A DNA stretch of 64,000 bases from Dipteronia dyeriana (Eukaryota > Streptophyta > Magnoliopsida > Sapindales > Sapindaceae), in assembly GCA_032871835.1 (NCBI GenBank), contig CM065298.1, positions 13,707,096 through 13,771,095 of the forward strand. Direction: 5' to 3'. The notes under the pieces are model-generated. The model was not told where the DNA came from and did not search any database. It saw nothing but the letters and a program-made list of their open reading frames with translations. A program made the translations under genes and the position numbers. Each line of letters starts with the position of its first letter. Within the stretch, counting starts at the first letter, position 1. Positions 23,746 to 34,126 of the stretch are shown here, in pieces.

Positions 23746-24872
23746 GATCATCCAACTTGGGATACCATTTGCCCTTGAATCTGACCAGCGCCACTTTGCA
23801 TTGGTTGAAAACCTATCTTTCTTTCTTCATTACCTCTCTGAACTAACTCGGGGCAATCTCTTTTTAAATGTCCAGGTTTCCTACATTTATAACAACCTGA
23901 TCTCCCTAAATAAAACTTACCATCATAGTGTTTTCCAAAAGTCTTACTTAGAGGACACCAACCTCTACCCATACTAACACTCGGTTGCCGACTACCCATT
24001 GGTTGTTGGACTGAGGCTTGGCTAGAACCAAGTCTACGACTCTGTTGATAATTACTAGTCTGACCTGAAAAACTGCCTATTTCCTTAGGTATTTTGCCAT
24101 AAGAGCCCCCTGCTGACCAGTTACTGAGCTTTTGCTTCTGTTGTTCAAATCTGCGAGAGTCACTAAGGCCTCTCTCTACTCTCAACGCAGCTTCAAACAA
24201 CTTACCAAACTCAACATGTCCAGAAGTAGTCACTATTGTCTTAATTTCTGATTGAAGTCCATCTTCGAATTTTCTACACTTATTTTCTTCATCAGCGACT
24301 ACATACGGAGCAACCCTCAAAAGTTCTGTAAATTTCTTCTCATACTCTTCTACTGTCATAGATCCCTGTACTAGTTTGAAAAAATCAGTTCTTTTCAAAT
24401 CTTGATAGAAACGGGGATAATAATGATCATTAAACGGTTTCTTAAAATCCTCTCAATTAATTCCTTCACGAGTTCTTCGTTGAACCGAGGCCCACCAATC
24501 ATATGCTTTTTCCTTTATCAAAAACGTAGCAAAGGAAACCTTCTGCTCATCGGTGCACCTCATAACTTCAAATACCCGTTCTAGTTCATTCAACCAAGAA
24601 CTAGCACTATCTGGATCTCCTGTTCCATCAAAATTCGTTGCTCCCAATTTTTGTTCAAGCTCAATTGAATTTTCAGGCACTCGCGTTTGGTACTGGACCA
24701 TCGCAGTTAATAGTTCTGCAATTCTATCCATTGGTTCCTCCCTAGGTTCCGGTACACGTGGCTGAGCTATAGGTGGTAGAGGATGTGATTCTACTTCGTT
24801 TTCACCTTGGTTACCACTCCTCTCTCCAAGGTCAGCTACCTGTCTTATGCGTGGGCGGCCAACTCGACGCAT
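23746..24872 (-). pseudogene. Gypsy gag with CCHC zinc knuckle
   Basis: The N-terminal part (24872-24453) starts MRRVGRPRIRQV and includes FATFLIKEKAYDWWASVQ. One TGA at about 24450 stops the frame, which then resumes as EDFKKPFNDHYYP and EYEKKFTELLRVAPYV. A single zinc knuckle CYKCRKPGHLKRDC lies near 23895-23855. The stop sits where tryptophan is usual. Gag packages the element RNA. Confidence 0.92.
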
Positions 24873-24954
24873 GATGCTGTTACAAAATCAAAGTTATGCT
24901 TAAATGCATGAAACTAAATGCAAACAATTACTCTGTGGTCTAAGGAATTTTAAA

Positions 24955-24970
24955 CCGTGCTCTGATACCA
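24955..24970 (-). other. Gypsy primer-binding site, tRNA-Met type
   Basis: The minus strand reads TGGTATCAGAGCACGG, three bases inside the 5' LTR edge. Confidence 0.9.
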
Positions 24971-24973
24971 AGT

Positions 24974-26730
24974 TAACAGGACCCACCCCGACTCCTCTCT
25001 TGAGTACGAGGGAGGCCCTGTGGGCTGCCCCGACTCCTCTCTTGAGTACGAGGGAAACCCTATGTGCTCTACATTTACTAACATGATAAAAGAACTTTCT
25101 ACTGAAATTTCCATAGGAAATACTTGCTATTAAACAAATAAAATGTAAGGAGAGTGCAAAATGTACATAATTTCAATTCCTCTTCATATAATTTCATTCT
25201 TTACAAAAAGTGTCAAAATTGACCGATTGGACCAAAAAACCGACCACTATAAAAACTAAGTAACTAGTCCATCCCGAGTGGGAAACTGAACAAGCCGAGT
25301 AAGAAAACCGAGTAGGCCGAGTAGATAGAATAGGCCATGTGGGCCGAGTAGGTCTAGTGGGTCGAGTAGGTCAAGTGGGTCGAGTAGGAATCCGACCATG
25401 CCTACCATCCCGACTATGCCTACCGTCCCGACCATACCTACCGTCCCGACCATGCCTACCGTCCCGACCATGCCTACCGTCCCGACCATGCCTACAGTCC
25501 CGACCATGCCTACCGTCCCGACTATGCCGACCTCATATTTCTAAATATGTACATGAAAATTTAAAATGCATGACTTTTATGCTTCATGATGTCATCGAGT
25601 GGCCCACCTCAAAACTTCTGAGTCCGTACAACCAAACAGCTACCTGGATAAATATATAAGAGTGAAAGGATGAGCGCTAACGCTCAGTGAGTGAATGAAA
25701 ACTTTTAAAAACACTTATCTAAATCACTTTACAATAAGCATTCAGTAATACATTGTATAAGATAATATATCTACTTTCATACTTAATAAACCGAATACTG
25801 AATGCATCAATTTTCTGAAAAGAGTAAGATACTTTATAAAATCTTAATCTTCACCAAATTCGTACCGGGGATATCCTCCATACGTAAGCCGAAATACATT
25901 CGGGCAAACGCCGAGTCATGAATAACTTCTGGTCATACCCGTGCAGAGCGACTCAATTACTCTTTCTCTGGTCATTCTCGGACAGAGCGACTCTCTGTTC
26001 ATACAAGTGCAGAGCGACTCAATTACTCTTTCTCTGGTCATGCACTTGCAGAGCGACTCATGGCATACACATGTGTAGAACGGCCCCAAAAGCCAACCAT
26101 AATCATAACTGGGGAAGGTACATACATGGTGCTTTTATAGAAATCATAATCTCTTCTTGATAATTCATAAAAATAATATACTGATTCTGAATGCTAATAT
26201 AAGCATAAATTATATATACTTTCAGTTCTCTGTATACTCACCATCAATCATAAAAAGCAATAAAAACCTTAAAATGATTTGCAGCAATTAAAGCATAAAA
26301 CTGTAAACTTGAGTTAAAAACAAAACTGAAACTTAATTCACTCACAAGTTAGACGTCAAGCTTAATTCAGACTGGGTATGCTAGGTTCTCTTCGTCTTTT
26401 TTCCCTAACAATCACAAGATTCAATTAAAAACTGGATATCAAAGAAGAATCAACTGAAATCTATGATCAAGAGAGCTTCACTGACTTATTTTCTTTCTTC
26501 TCTTTCCTTTCTTCTGTTGGATTCTATTGCTTTCTAGCTCTCACCACGTTTATCCTGATATATTTATACTTATGGAAGGACACAGCTGAAGTTGTAAGCT
26601 AATTAACTAAGCTCACAGCTGCCTGTCAGCCATGCAATCACCTAGGCTTACTCACCTGATGCCTTTTTCTGCTTCACGCTTATCCCATTTTTTAAAAAAA
26701 AAATTGAGCCTGAAAGACATGCGTGTTACA
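24974..26730 (-). repeat. Gypsy 5' LTR
   Basis: It is homologous to the 3' LTR over its full length, starting TGTAACACGCATGTC at 26730. It has one minisatellite unit fewer and lacks about 13 bp (the GGGCCTTTCAATT stretch) near the upstream end. Confidence 0.9.
25392..25531. repeat. 18-bp minisatellite in the 5' LTR, about 7.5 units
   Basis: Same unit as in the 3' LTR but one copy shorter, with the third unit carrying CCATACCTACC. Confidence 0.95.
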
Positions 26731-27419
26731 AATTACACCAATGCTCTCTTGATATTTGCTAATTTGCTCCACACATAATAGTCTGGTCTATTTATATGAA
26801 TTACAGGGTGTTTTAAATCTATAAGGAAATCCATCTCTTATATGTACAAGATTTTCTTGTTTTACATAAATAATATTTCCTATTTATGACAAGTTTTCTT
26901 GTAAGAAGAAATCATTTTTCTTTAAGCATAAGACCTTCCAGAAAGAAACCATTTCCCTTTCCATTAATATTTTCTGATTCAACGCATGCTTGTGATCGAC
27001 TACGATTTGAGTTGCAGTTGGCCACCCACTTCATAAACCGTGTTGAAATTGACAGCTCAGAAAACTGTGATACATGCGCCACGTTACCAGAACCGCTGTC
27101 TACACCGCTATACGATACACAGTGCAAGGCACATCGTTTCCTCCTTGGAACATGATCGGTGTCCTTAGTATCACTGTGAGGTCCACAACGCAAGACACAA
27201 CGGTTTCTATTGTCATGGGACCACTGTCCCTGCTGTTGTCAAAACTCAACAGTGCAAGCACAACAGTTTCCAGTGTTCTTCGTTTCTCCAATTCTTCAAG
27301 TCTTCAAGCCTCCCTCAAACATGATCTCACACTTCCAAACATATCCCACGTCTTCAAAAAGTTTTCGCATTGGTTGAATTCTGTTTGATAACCATTGGAA
27401 ATTCGAGTCATATCCACCA

Positions 27420-27980
27420 AACTGCTTGGCATTGATTGCCCCATTGGACCAGAGATAAATGACAATGATGATCTGAACAATGCGAGAAAGACAGCTTCCT
27501 CCTCTTTCAAAATGCTTTCATGATCATTGTTGAGTTTCTAAGCCTTCAAATCTGCCAAGGCCTTTTTGATTGTTTTCTTCACCGTCTTCCTTGAGGTCCA
27601 GTATTTCCTAACCTCAGGCTTCACATCACCTCCACATCTTCACCTAATAATTGACTGTAGTTCTTTTGAACATTCCTTGGTCAACAATAGTGCATCTTTA
27701 ACTGTGTTACAGAGATCCAAGATCTTGATTGATCTGTCCAATAGCTCATTAACGCTTTTATCATCCTTCTCTTGGGATAAAGTAGGTATGAGAAGCAACT
27801 TATCGACACAATCATGCAAATCGATCTTGCAGATCGACCGTGTAAGTTTAGTCAGATCGATGATGAAGTTACTTCTGAATTAGCCTTTAATATGCGGAAA
27901 TGTTGATCGATTTCTGAAACAAACGGATGTGATCTAGAAGACAAACTGTTAGAGCGAGCATGGTAAATAGAGGCAACTAT
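27420..27980 (-). pseudogene. DUF241 copy 1, N-terminal part (split gene)
   Basis: The minus strand matches the start of the intact copy: IYHARSNSLSSRSHPFVSEI, then LLDRSIKILDLC and SFISGP. The start codon is ATA (27980-27978) where the other copies have ATG. A small insertion that duplicates GATCTGCAAGATCGAT and several frame changes follow. The homology ends at AAGCAGT (27421), where Copia-derived sequence begins; the 17885-18148 segment picks up from the next codons. DUF241 proteins are plant-specific with unknown function. Confidence 0.85.
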
Positions 27981-28418
27981 TTTTCTTATTAAAAAAGAGA
28001 ATATTGCTTGGCAGCTAAGTGCTTAATTGAGTAAAGCTAATTTACCTTCTTTCCATTGGAATCTTAAGCTCTTAAAATATTAAGCAAATTGTAAGATAAT
28101 TTTGAGATGGTGGAGACATCGGCTCCATTCCACCAGCTATGTTTCCTGATATTAAAATATGTTAACAAGTTAGAAGATAATTTTGATGTGGAAATCTCAG
28201 CTAGCTCTCCAGATCATTGGAAAAATAATATGCATATGCACGCACGAGTGATACATTGAAGATGAGGAAAAGGCAATAGCTAGCCAATTAACCATGATCT
28301 ATCTCTTTGCTCAGTACTATAAGACATTAGGAATCTAAATCCAAGTGTTATATGTCACCACTGCAACCTATCATTAAACAATGAGCAATAAGACACATGG
28401 GGATTCATTGAATTGCTC
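27981..28418. other. Upstream flank of DUF241 copy 1
   Basis: No gene. The sequence resembles the upstream flanks of the other DUF241 copies, including TTGATGTGGAAATCTCAG and a GCACGAGTGAT block, showing that the tandem duplication included flanking DNA. Confidence 0.7.
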
Positions 28419-28427
28419 AGTAATTTA

Positions 28428-28540
28428 GGGTTTTATTGAAAACTAACCATTTTAGGAGGTTCAAGTTAACAATTGACCTCTTTTTGAAAAACTTGCAAAA
28501 CTAACTCAATTGAGACAATATTACCCTTTTAAAATATAAA
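28428..28540 (+). repeat. Left terminal inverted repeat
   Basis: Homologous in reverse complement to 34006-34117; matching runs include GGGTTTTATTGAAAA and TTTTTGAAAAACTTG. Confidence 0.85.
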
Positions 28541-31531
28541 AATTACATTCCAATCAAAACACCCAAAATCCCTCTTTTTCTCTTCTAATCGACCAAACCT
28601 CACTCAAATTCTAAAATCCCTAATTTCTTTCAAATTTCACCAAATCTCATTTGTCTCATCAACACGACGGCGCCACTGGGTTGTGAAGACGGTGACAGCG
28701 CTTCTGAAGCTTGAAGACGACGCCAGCGCCACTGAAGTTTGAAGACGACACCGACACGACTTTCTGGTTCAAGACGACGGTGTCAGTGAAGGCTGAAGAG
28801 GAAGACGTCGTCTGTGAAGGTGAAGGCTGAACTGAAGGCTGAACTCATCGACCGAAGGCTGAAGAGGACGACTGGGTTTGCAACGGAAGGTTGAAATTGA
28901 CGATTCCGTTTGGGTTTTGAAGGTTGAACACGTCGTCAAGGTGAATCCTTCTTGAATCTTTGAATTATTGTTTTTGAAGATAAATTTTTGTTTTGTGGTG
29001 TTTAAGATGAATACTTCAATTTTTGTAGTTTTAAAATTCATAATTTGATTATAACCCTAATAATTTATTTTATTTTGATTCAAGGTGAGATTGATTATAA
29101 ATTGTAATTCAAGTTTTCATATGCTTGTTTTTGGGATAGCTTTTCATATACATTTAAGTTTGACGATGTAGAGTTTTAATGATTACATGTAATGATTTCT
29201 CAATTCCCTTGTTGATCTCAAATTGTTGGTGGCATGTAACCGTGTGTGTTTGTGTATACATGAGTGCTCTTTTTGTCCTTCAATTGGGTTGCCCCTATAC
29301 ACTCTGTAGGGTGTGATTTATTTGCTTTCATTGCTTATCAATATATTTATTTTTTGTTTCTGAAAAAACAATTATTTAATGTCAGTTGATACATTTACAT
29401 ATTTATCTTAGAAAATTATTAAGTATATACATTACAGGTTGAGAAGAATGTCTTTGTTGTATTTTAGTCTTGTGAAAAAGCAAAAAAAAAAATATTCTAA
29501 AAATATTTGATGCAATTTCTGATGATTACAGATGATATGGAGCTAATCGTTATCCATTCACGGAAACAATTCCAGATGATTAAAGAGGTATGCAGTTTTC
29601 CTTTTGCAGGTCAAGCATGCTGTCTAAGTGTGGTTATTATGTCTTATTGTTATAGAATTATGAATTTACTTATTAATCTGAAATTTATAACCTTTCTTAA
29701 TACTAGGTGTCTAGAGCTGAAGGTTGAAGATGAAGACGGCGGCAGAAGGTTGCAGTTGACGATTGAAGGTAATGGTTGTCTTGGTCACTGCTTTGTGCTT
29801 TTGTTTTTGTTTTTTTGTATTTGTTTTGGTTTTGCTTTGTAGGTTTCGTTTTGTGGTGTTTGGGGTCTTTTTGCTACTATACCTGTGTTGTTATGAATTG
29901 AATTGTGTTGTCATGATGTTGTTGTGAATTGAATTGTGTTTTCATTCTCCATAGAGGCCAGCATAAGCAATTTGTGACTATAGAGTTTCAGTTTTTGGTT
30001 TTGTTGAGTTCCTAGTTCGTGTAATAGGTGTTTGGTGTTTACAATAGGTGTTTGGTGTTTTAAAGGTGAATGGTATATGAATAAGCTTAATTCAATTCAA
30101 TTGTTTGAATGGTATAAAAATTGTGTATGCTTGTCAATATTTTTGGAGGCTACATCAAATTTTTAAAAATTGGTTGGGCAAAATATCTGCAAGAATAATT
30201 TCGTAAGAGCAAAATGCATAGTATTTGCGATCTTTGTCACATGATAATGGTAAAATGAATATGGTGATAGTTTTGTAATAATTTCTTTTTCAAATTTTGT
30301 TCAGTTATAAATTTTATAGGAATTAACAAATAGCCTTTCAGAATGAGAATCTTTAAAACTAGAAAAAGTTATAGTAGTTGCTAGCTCTATTTGTCCATAA
30401 AATTAAGCATTTCAGTTTGTTGCCTTATAAAAGTTGGGTTCCGGAAGAAAAGGTGTCTGTATAGAAGTTGATTGTTGTGAAGCAATACATAGTGGTATTT
30501 TTAACGTTCTTTGTCCTTTTAAAATATTTTTAGTTTAAATTGGACCCTGTTGTATAACTACTTTAGTTGGTTTAAGGGGAAAGATGAGAGTTGATTCATT
30601 TTTAGATACATCCTAATTGAAAGAAGAGTTTTTTGGTGTATAAAAACAGATTCCAGATGTTGTTCCGGCTGCATGTCGCTCACCTGTAGTTTTTTGGGTT
30701 TGATTTTGATATTGAGTTTTGATTTTGGTTGTTTGTTTTGAGTTTTTTTGATAGGGGTTCTAAGTTCTACATTGTAAGTTCTACCCAAAGATTTTTTTTT
30801 TTTTGATTTTTATAGTAAATTCATCGTTGAAATTTATGTTGAAAAGAGTTCGGACTGTGATGTAGTTGCCAACTGCTCGTTTAGGCATACATTTTTGTCA
30901 TGACTGTCATTGGTCTCTGCTCAAAAAATGATCAGCACATGATGTGAATTGTTGTTTAATCTTTTGGTGAGTTGTAAAAGAAATGACTTTAGTTTTTTGA
31001 TGATCTGATTTTAACTTGAAACTGCAATTTTTTATATTTGGTATGTTAGACTTTGATCTTTTTAGCATTTCATGCAATTTTGATTCACTTTGTAATTATA
31101 GATCTAGATTTAAGATAATCTATTGAAATGATTGTAACTCCAGTTCATACATATTACAGGAACAAAAATGGATTGTTGCAGTTCAATTCATAGTTCCTTT
31201 CTATGCTACTGAGTCGGTAAGATTATATACATATGATCGTATCTTCCTTCAAAGCATACTTGGTTCGTGTAATGAAACTATATGCAGTCCACTAATTGAC
31301 TAATTGACTGATTCATTTGGTTCATGTAATATTGCCACAAATTGACTGAATTATTTGCTTCATGTACTGATATTTTAACGGTTCGCAAAGGCACATTTTA
31401 TAGTTCTCATTAAATTGAATGCCATCCATATGTTCAGAAGGTTTTCGTTATTGGGTCTCGTTTGATTTTTACATCTATGAAATATCGTAAGTATGCAGCT
31501 TACTAAGTTGGTGTTTTTGAAATGAAACTCA

Positions 31532-31868
31532 GTTAGAAATTCCTAACGTTGTTGGGAATTCGTAACGATGTTGGGAATTTCAAACTGAGTTGGGAATTCC
31601 AAACAACGTTAGGAATTCCTAACTGAGTTGGGAATTCCCAACATCGTTACGTTCCTAACAGCGTTAGAAATTCCTAACGTTGTTGGAAATTCGTAACGAA
31701 GTTGGGAATTCCAAACTGAGTTGGGAATTCCCAACAGCGTTGGGAATTCCCAACAGCGTTAGGAATTCCTAACGTTGTTGGGAATTCCCAACGCAGTTGG
31801 GAATTCCCAACAACGTTGAGATTTCCTAACGCTGTTTGGAATTTTCAACTAAGTTAGAAATTTTAATT
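31532..31868. repeat. Array of 18 palindromic 19-bp units
   Basis: Each unit is a 16-bp palindrome, best form GTTGGGAATTCCCAAC, followed by a 3-base spacer. Starts are spaced 19 bp apart from 31532; only the seventh unit is two bases short. Spacers in order are GTT, GAT, TGA, AAC, TGA, ATC, AGC, GTT, GAA, TGA, AGC, AGC, GTT, GCA, AAC, GCT and TAA. Five units (6, 11, 12, 14, 15) are the perfect G/C form, and two (5 and 13) are the equally perfect GTTAGGAATTCCTAAC form with both arms changed. Outer units are more decayed. Confidence 0.97.
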
Positions 31869-32708
31869 TTTGACTATCAATATTGAATCGAATATAAAAT
31901 AAAGATGTATCTCTCGACTGCTGAAAGGTGTTCAGTAAAATGATTTACATTTTTTAATGTTGTTTTGTTACATTTCAGGAAAATACAATAGGTTACTAGG
32001 TTGACAGCACTTCGTCAACGGTTGGTATTAAGGAAAAGTTGACGGAGGCACAATTGTAACTAACTGTGACAAAAATTCTCTTAATGTAATTGGCAAATTA
32101 TATTATAATTGTTAGGACAGTGGTATGAATTATTTCAATGTTTAGAAAAACTGGATTACAATGTAACAAGCGGTTGTAGGAATTAATTTGACGATTGGAT
32201 TTCAATGTAACAAATTGTGACATGAACTATTTTTATATGCATATGCCAAAGTGTTACCAATGTAACTGGAAATTTGACAATAATATACTTCTAATTTTAA
32301 ATAATATTTGCATTACACAACAATTGATTAACATGTACTTTCAACATGTAATTTTTTCAAATCGATCAAAAGGTCACCAAAATATCTCATGTTTCAAATT
32401 CCTAATCTGTGTGAAAAGCCCTAACATAATCTCAGAAAAAGCTAACTACAATTGAAGGTTGAAGAAAGATGGAAGACTATTGAAAGTTGTTCAGTAAGGT
32501 GAATTGTATTTTTTTAAAGTTGTATCCATACAATCCAATACTGTCAACATTATACAAAACTTCAAGCAAATATAGACAAAATCACTACACCATATCTTCC
32601 AACATAAAACACTTCTAACATTATCGTATCTTCCAGGTACCTACAAATAAACACATAACATTATTAGGTAAAAAATGATAAATACAATTTTAAAAATAGT
32701 TACTAATT

Positions 32709-33700
32709 TCAACAGCGTTAGGAAAACTGGGCTGAACATTTTTTCAACAAAATGCTACCAATTGTAAAGATTCAATCCAATAATGAAAAATTAACCACAC
32801 CAACATCAAATTCACACAATACCCTTGCTTATTCATATCAACTATTTTGACAAAAATAAACAACTCTAATGCATAAATTAAACTAAAAAACTTATTCAAA
32901 CAAGAAAAAATCTTTAAATTTATGTATAAAATTAAAATTGATCACACCAACATCAAATTCAACCAAAACTCATGCTCTATTATATTGTTGAATGCTATTT
33001 TAGCAAAAATTAGCAACCCTAATGCACAAAGGAAAGTAAATGAAAGATTAAAAAAGGAAAAAAAAACTTTATATTTATGTTTAAACTATAAATTAATCAC
33101 AACAATATCAAAATATTATAGTTTAGTTATTATTTACATTCTCTACCATTGAGGAACTCTAAAATATTGTATTTTATTGTCCAGACAGTTTTTCCTAACA
33201 GTGTTGGGAATTCCCAACACAGTTAGGAAATCCAAACTGAGTTGGGAATTCCCAACGCAGTTAGGAATTCCCAACGCAGTTGGGAAAACTGGGCTGGACA
33301 TTTTTTAAAAAAAATACTACCAATTGTAAGGATTCAATCCAAAAATGGAAAACTAACCACACCAACATCAAGTTCAAACAACACCCATGCTCTATTACAT
33401 TAATATCAACTATTTTGACAAAAATAAGCAACCCTAATGCACAAATTAAACTAAAAAAAAGTATTCAAACAACAAAAAAAAAACTTTAAATTTATAAATA
33501 AAATTAAAATTGATCACACCAACATTAAATTCAACCAAGACCCATGCTCTATTATATTGATGAAAGCTATTTTAACAAAAATTAGCAACCTTAATACACA
33601 AAGAAAAGTGAATAAGAGATTAAAAAAAATAGATTTATGTTTAAACTATAAATTGATCACAACAACATCAAATACACATATGACCCATGCTTTATTATGT
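32709..33700. repeat. Tandem segmental duplication of about 560-575 bp next to the palindromes
   Basis: The words GGAAAACTGGGCTG.ACATTTTTT then CTACCAATTGTAA.GATTCAATCC begin at 32720 and again at 33282. AATTGATCACACCAACAT then ACTATAAATTGATCACAAC recur near 32935/33085 and 33507/33645. The first copy ends in the second palindrome array. Frames inside are A-rich and not coding. Confidence 0.8.
33188..33298. repeat. Second palindrome array, about six units
   Basis: Units start at 33188 (shortened), 33203, 33222, 33241, 33260 and 33279 (right arm lost), again with 19-bp spacing and spacers AGT, ACA, TGA, GCA and GCA. Two units are perfect GTTGGGAATTCCCAAC. A single half unit lies at 32709-32727. 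Confidence 0.95.
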
Positions 33701-34005
33701 AAATATAAACTATTTCCACAACAAAAATTACACAAATCTGGGATTCAAGTAAAAAAATTCAAAACAAAACTCACCTCAAAGCTTGAATATAAAGAACCCT
33801 TGTGGTGGATGAATATTTTGAAGTTCCTCAATGGTGGAGAATGTAAATAATAAATAAAATACAAAATTAAGGAAGAAAAAAAAAATCAAAGAGAAGAATG
33901 GGAGAGAAATGAAGATGGGGTGCTGTGGCGGAGAGAGGTGGATAAGATGAAGTGGATAATAGGTATAGAATGGGTAGGATAAGTGAAATGAAAAAGAAGA
34001 GTAAG

Positions 34006-34117
34006 TAAGGGTATAGTAGTATTTACACATAAAAAATGAGTTAATTTTACAAGTTTTTCAAAATCAGGTTAGTTATTAACTTGAATCTTCTAAAAGGGTT
34101 AATTTTCAATAAAACCC
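34006..34117 (-). repeat. Right terminal inverted repeat
   Basis: Inverted copy of the left end; it terminates TTTTCAATAAAACCC before the AGTAATTTA duplication. Confidence 0.85.
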
Positions 34118-34126
34118 AGTAATTTA

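Larger units (their letters stand above)
18390..26730 (-). mobile_element. Full-length Tekay-type chromovirus (Ty3/Gypsy), coding region inactivated
   Basis: Two LTRs (18390-20160 and 24974-26730) flank one minus-strand gag-pol frame ordered gag, protease, RT, RNase H, integrase, chromodomain. The target duplication AATTA occurs at 18385-18389 and 26731-26735. A tRNA-Met primer-binding site and a purine tract sit at the expected places. The LTRs differ by about 2-3% by eye, suggesting a fairly recent insertion, yet the frame has six in-frame stops and one frameshift. It landed in an older Copia LTR that itself sits in a DUF241 gene. Confidence 0.95.
18149..27341 (-). mobile_element. Copia LTR remnant split by the Gypsy element
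   Basis: The segments 18149-18389 and 26731-27341 form one LTR of about 850 bp once the Gypsy element is removed. On the minus strand it begins TGTTTGGAAGTGTGAGATC (27341) and ends GTTCGCTAACA (18149). A TATA-like CATATAAATAG lies near 26790 and the typical GATTTGGATTTCCACTTAAA near the 3' end. About 80 bp beside it (27342-27419) reads like the internal 3' end, including a purine-rich stretch before TG. The 5' LTR and coding region are missing. Confidence 0.75.
28428..34117. mobile_element. 5.7 kb TIR DNA transposon, probably Mutator-like and non-autonomous
   Basis: The ends are GGGTTTTATTGAAAA (left) and its complement (right). The terminal inverted repeats extend about 105-110 bp with mismatches, including AGTTAA.AA, TTTTTGAAAAACTTG and the AACTCA block. 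A 9-bp duplication AGTAATTTA flanks it (28419-28427 and 34118-34126). Long TIRs and a 9-bp duplication are typical of Mutator-like elements. No transposase domain was found, only frames under 112 codons. A GC-rich zone at 28665-28930 is full of GAAGACGACG-type words, reappearing in short form at 29715-29770. The paralogous flank at 46437-46480 shows the site without the insert. Confidence 0.85.

Noticed and set aside
26912..27291. Overlapping frames of 63-104 codons
   Set aside because: They lie inside the Copia LTR remnant and match no protein family I know.
31532..31868. CRISPR-like reading of the palindromic array
   Set aside because: This is plant nuclear DNA, spacers are only 3 nt, and no cas genes exist; the structure is a tandem palindrome repeat.
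32195..33850. Several plus-strand frames of 69-97 codons
   Set aside because: N-, K- and I-rich readings of A-rich duplicated DNA inside the TIR element.
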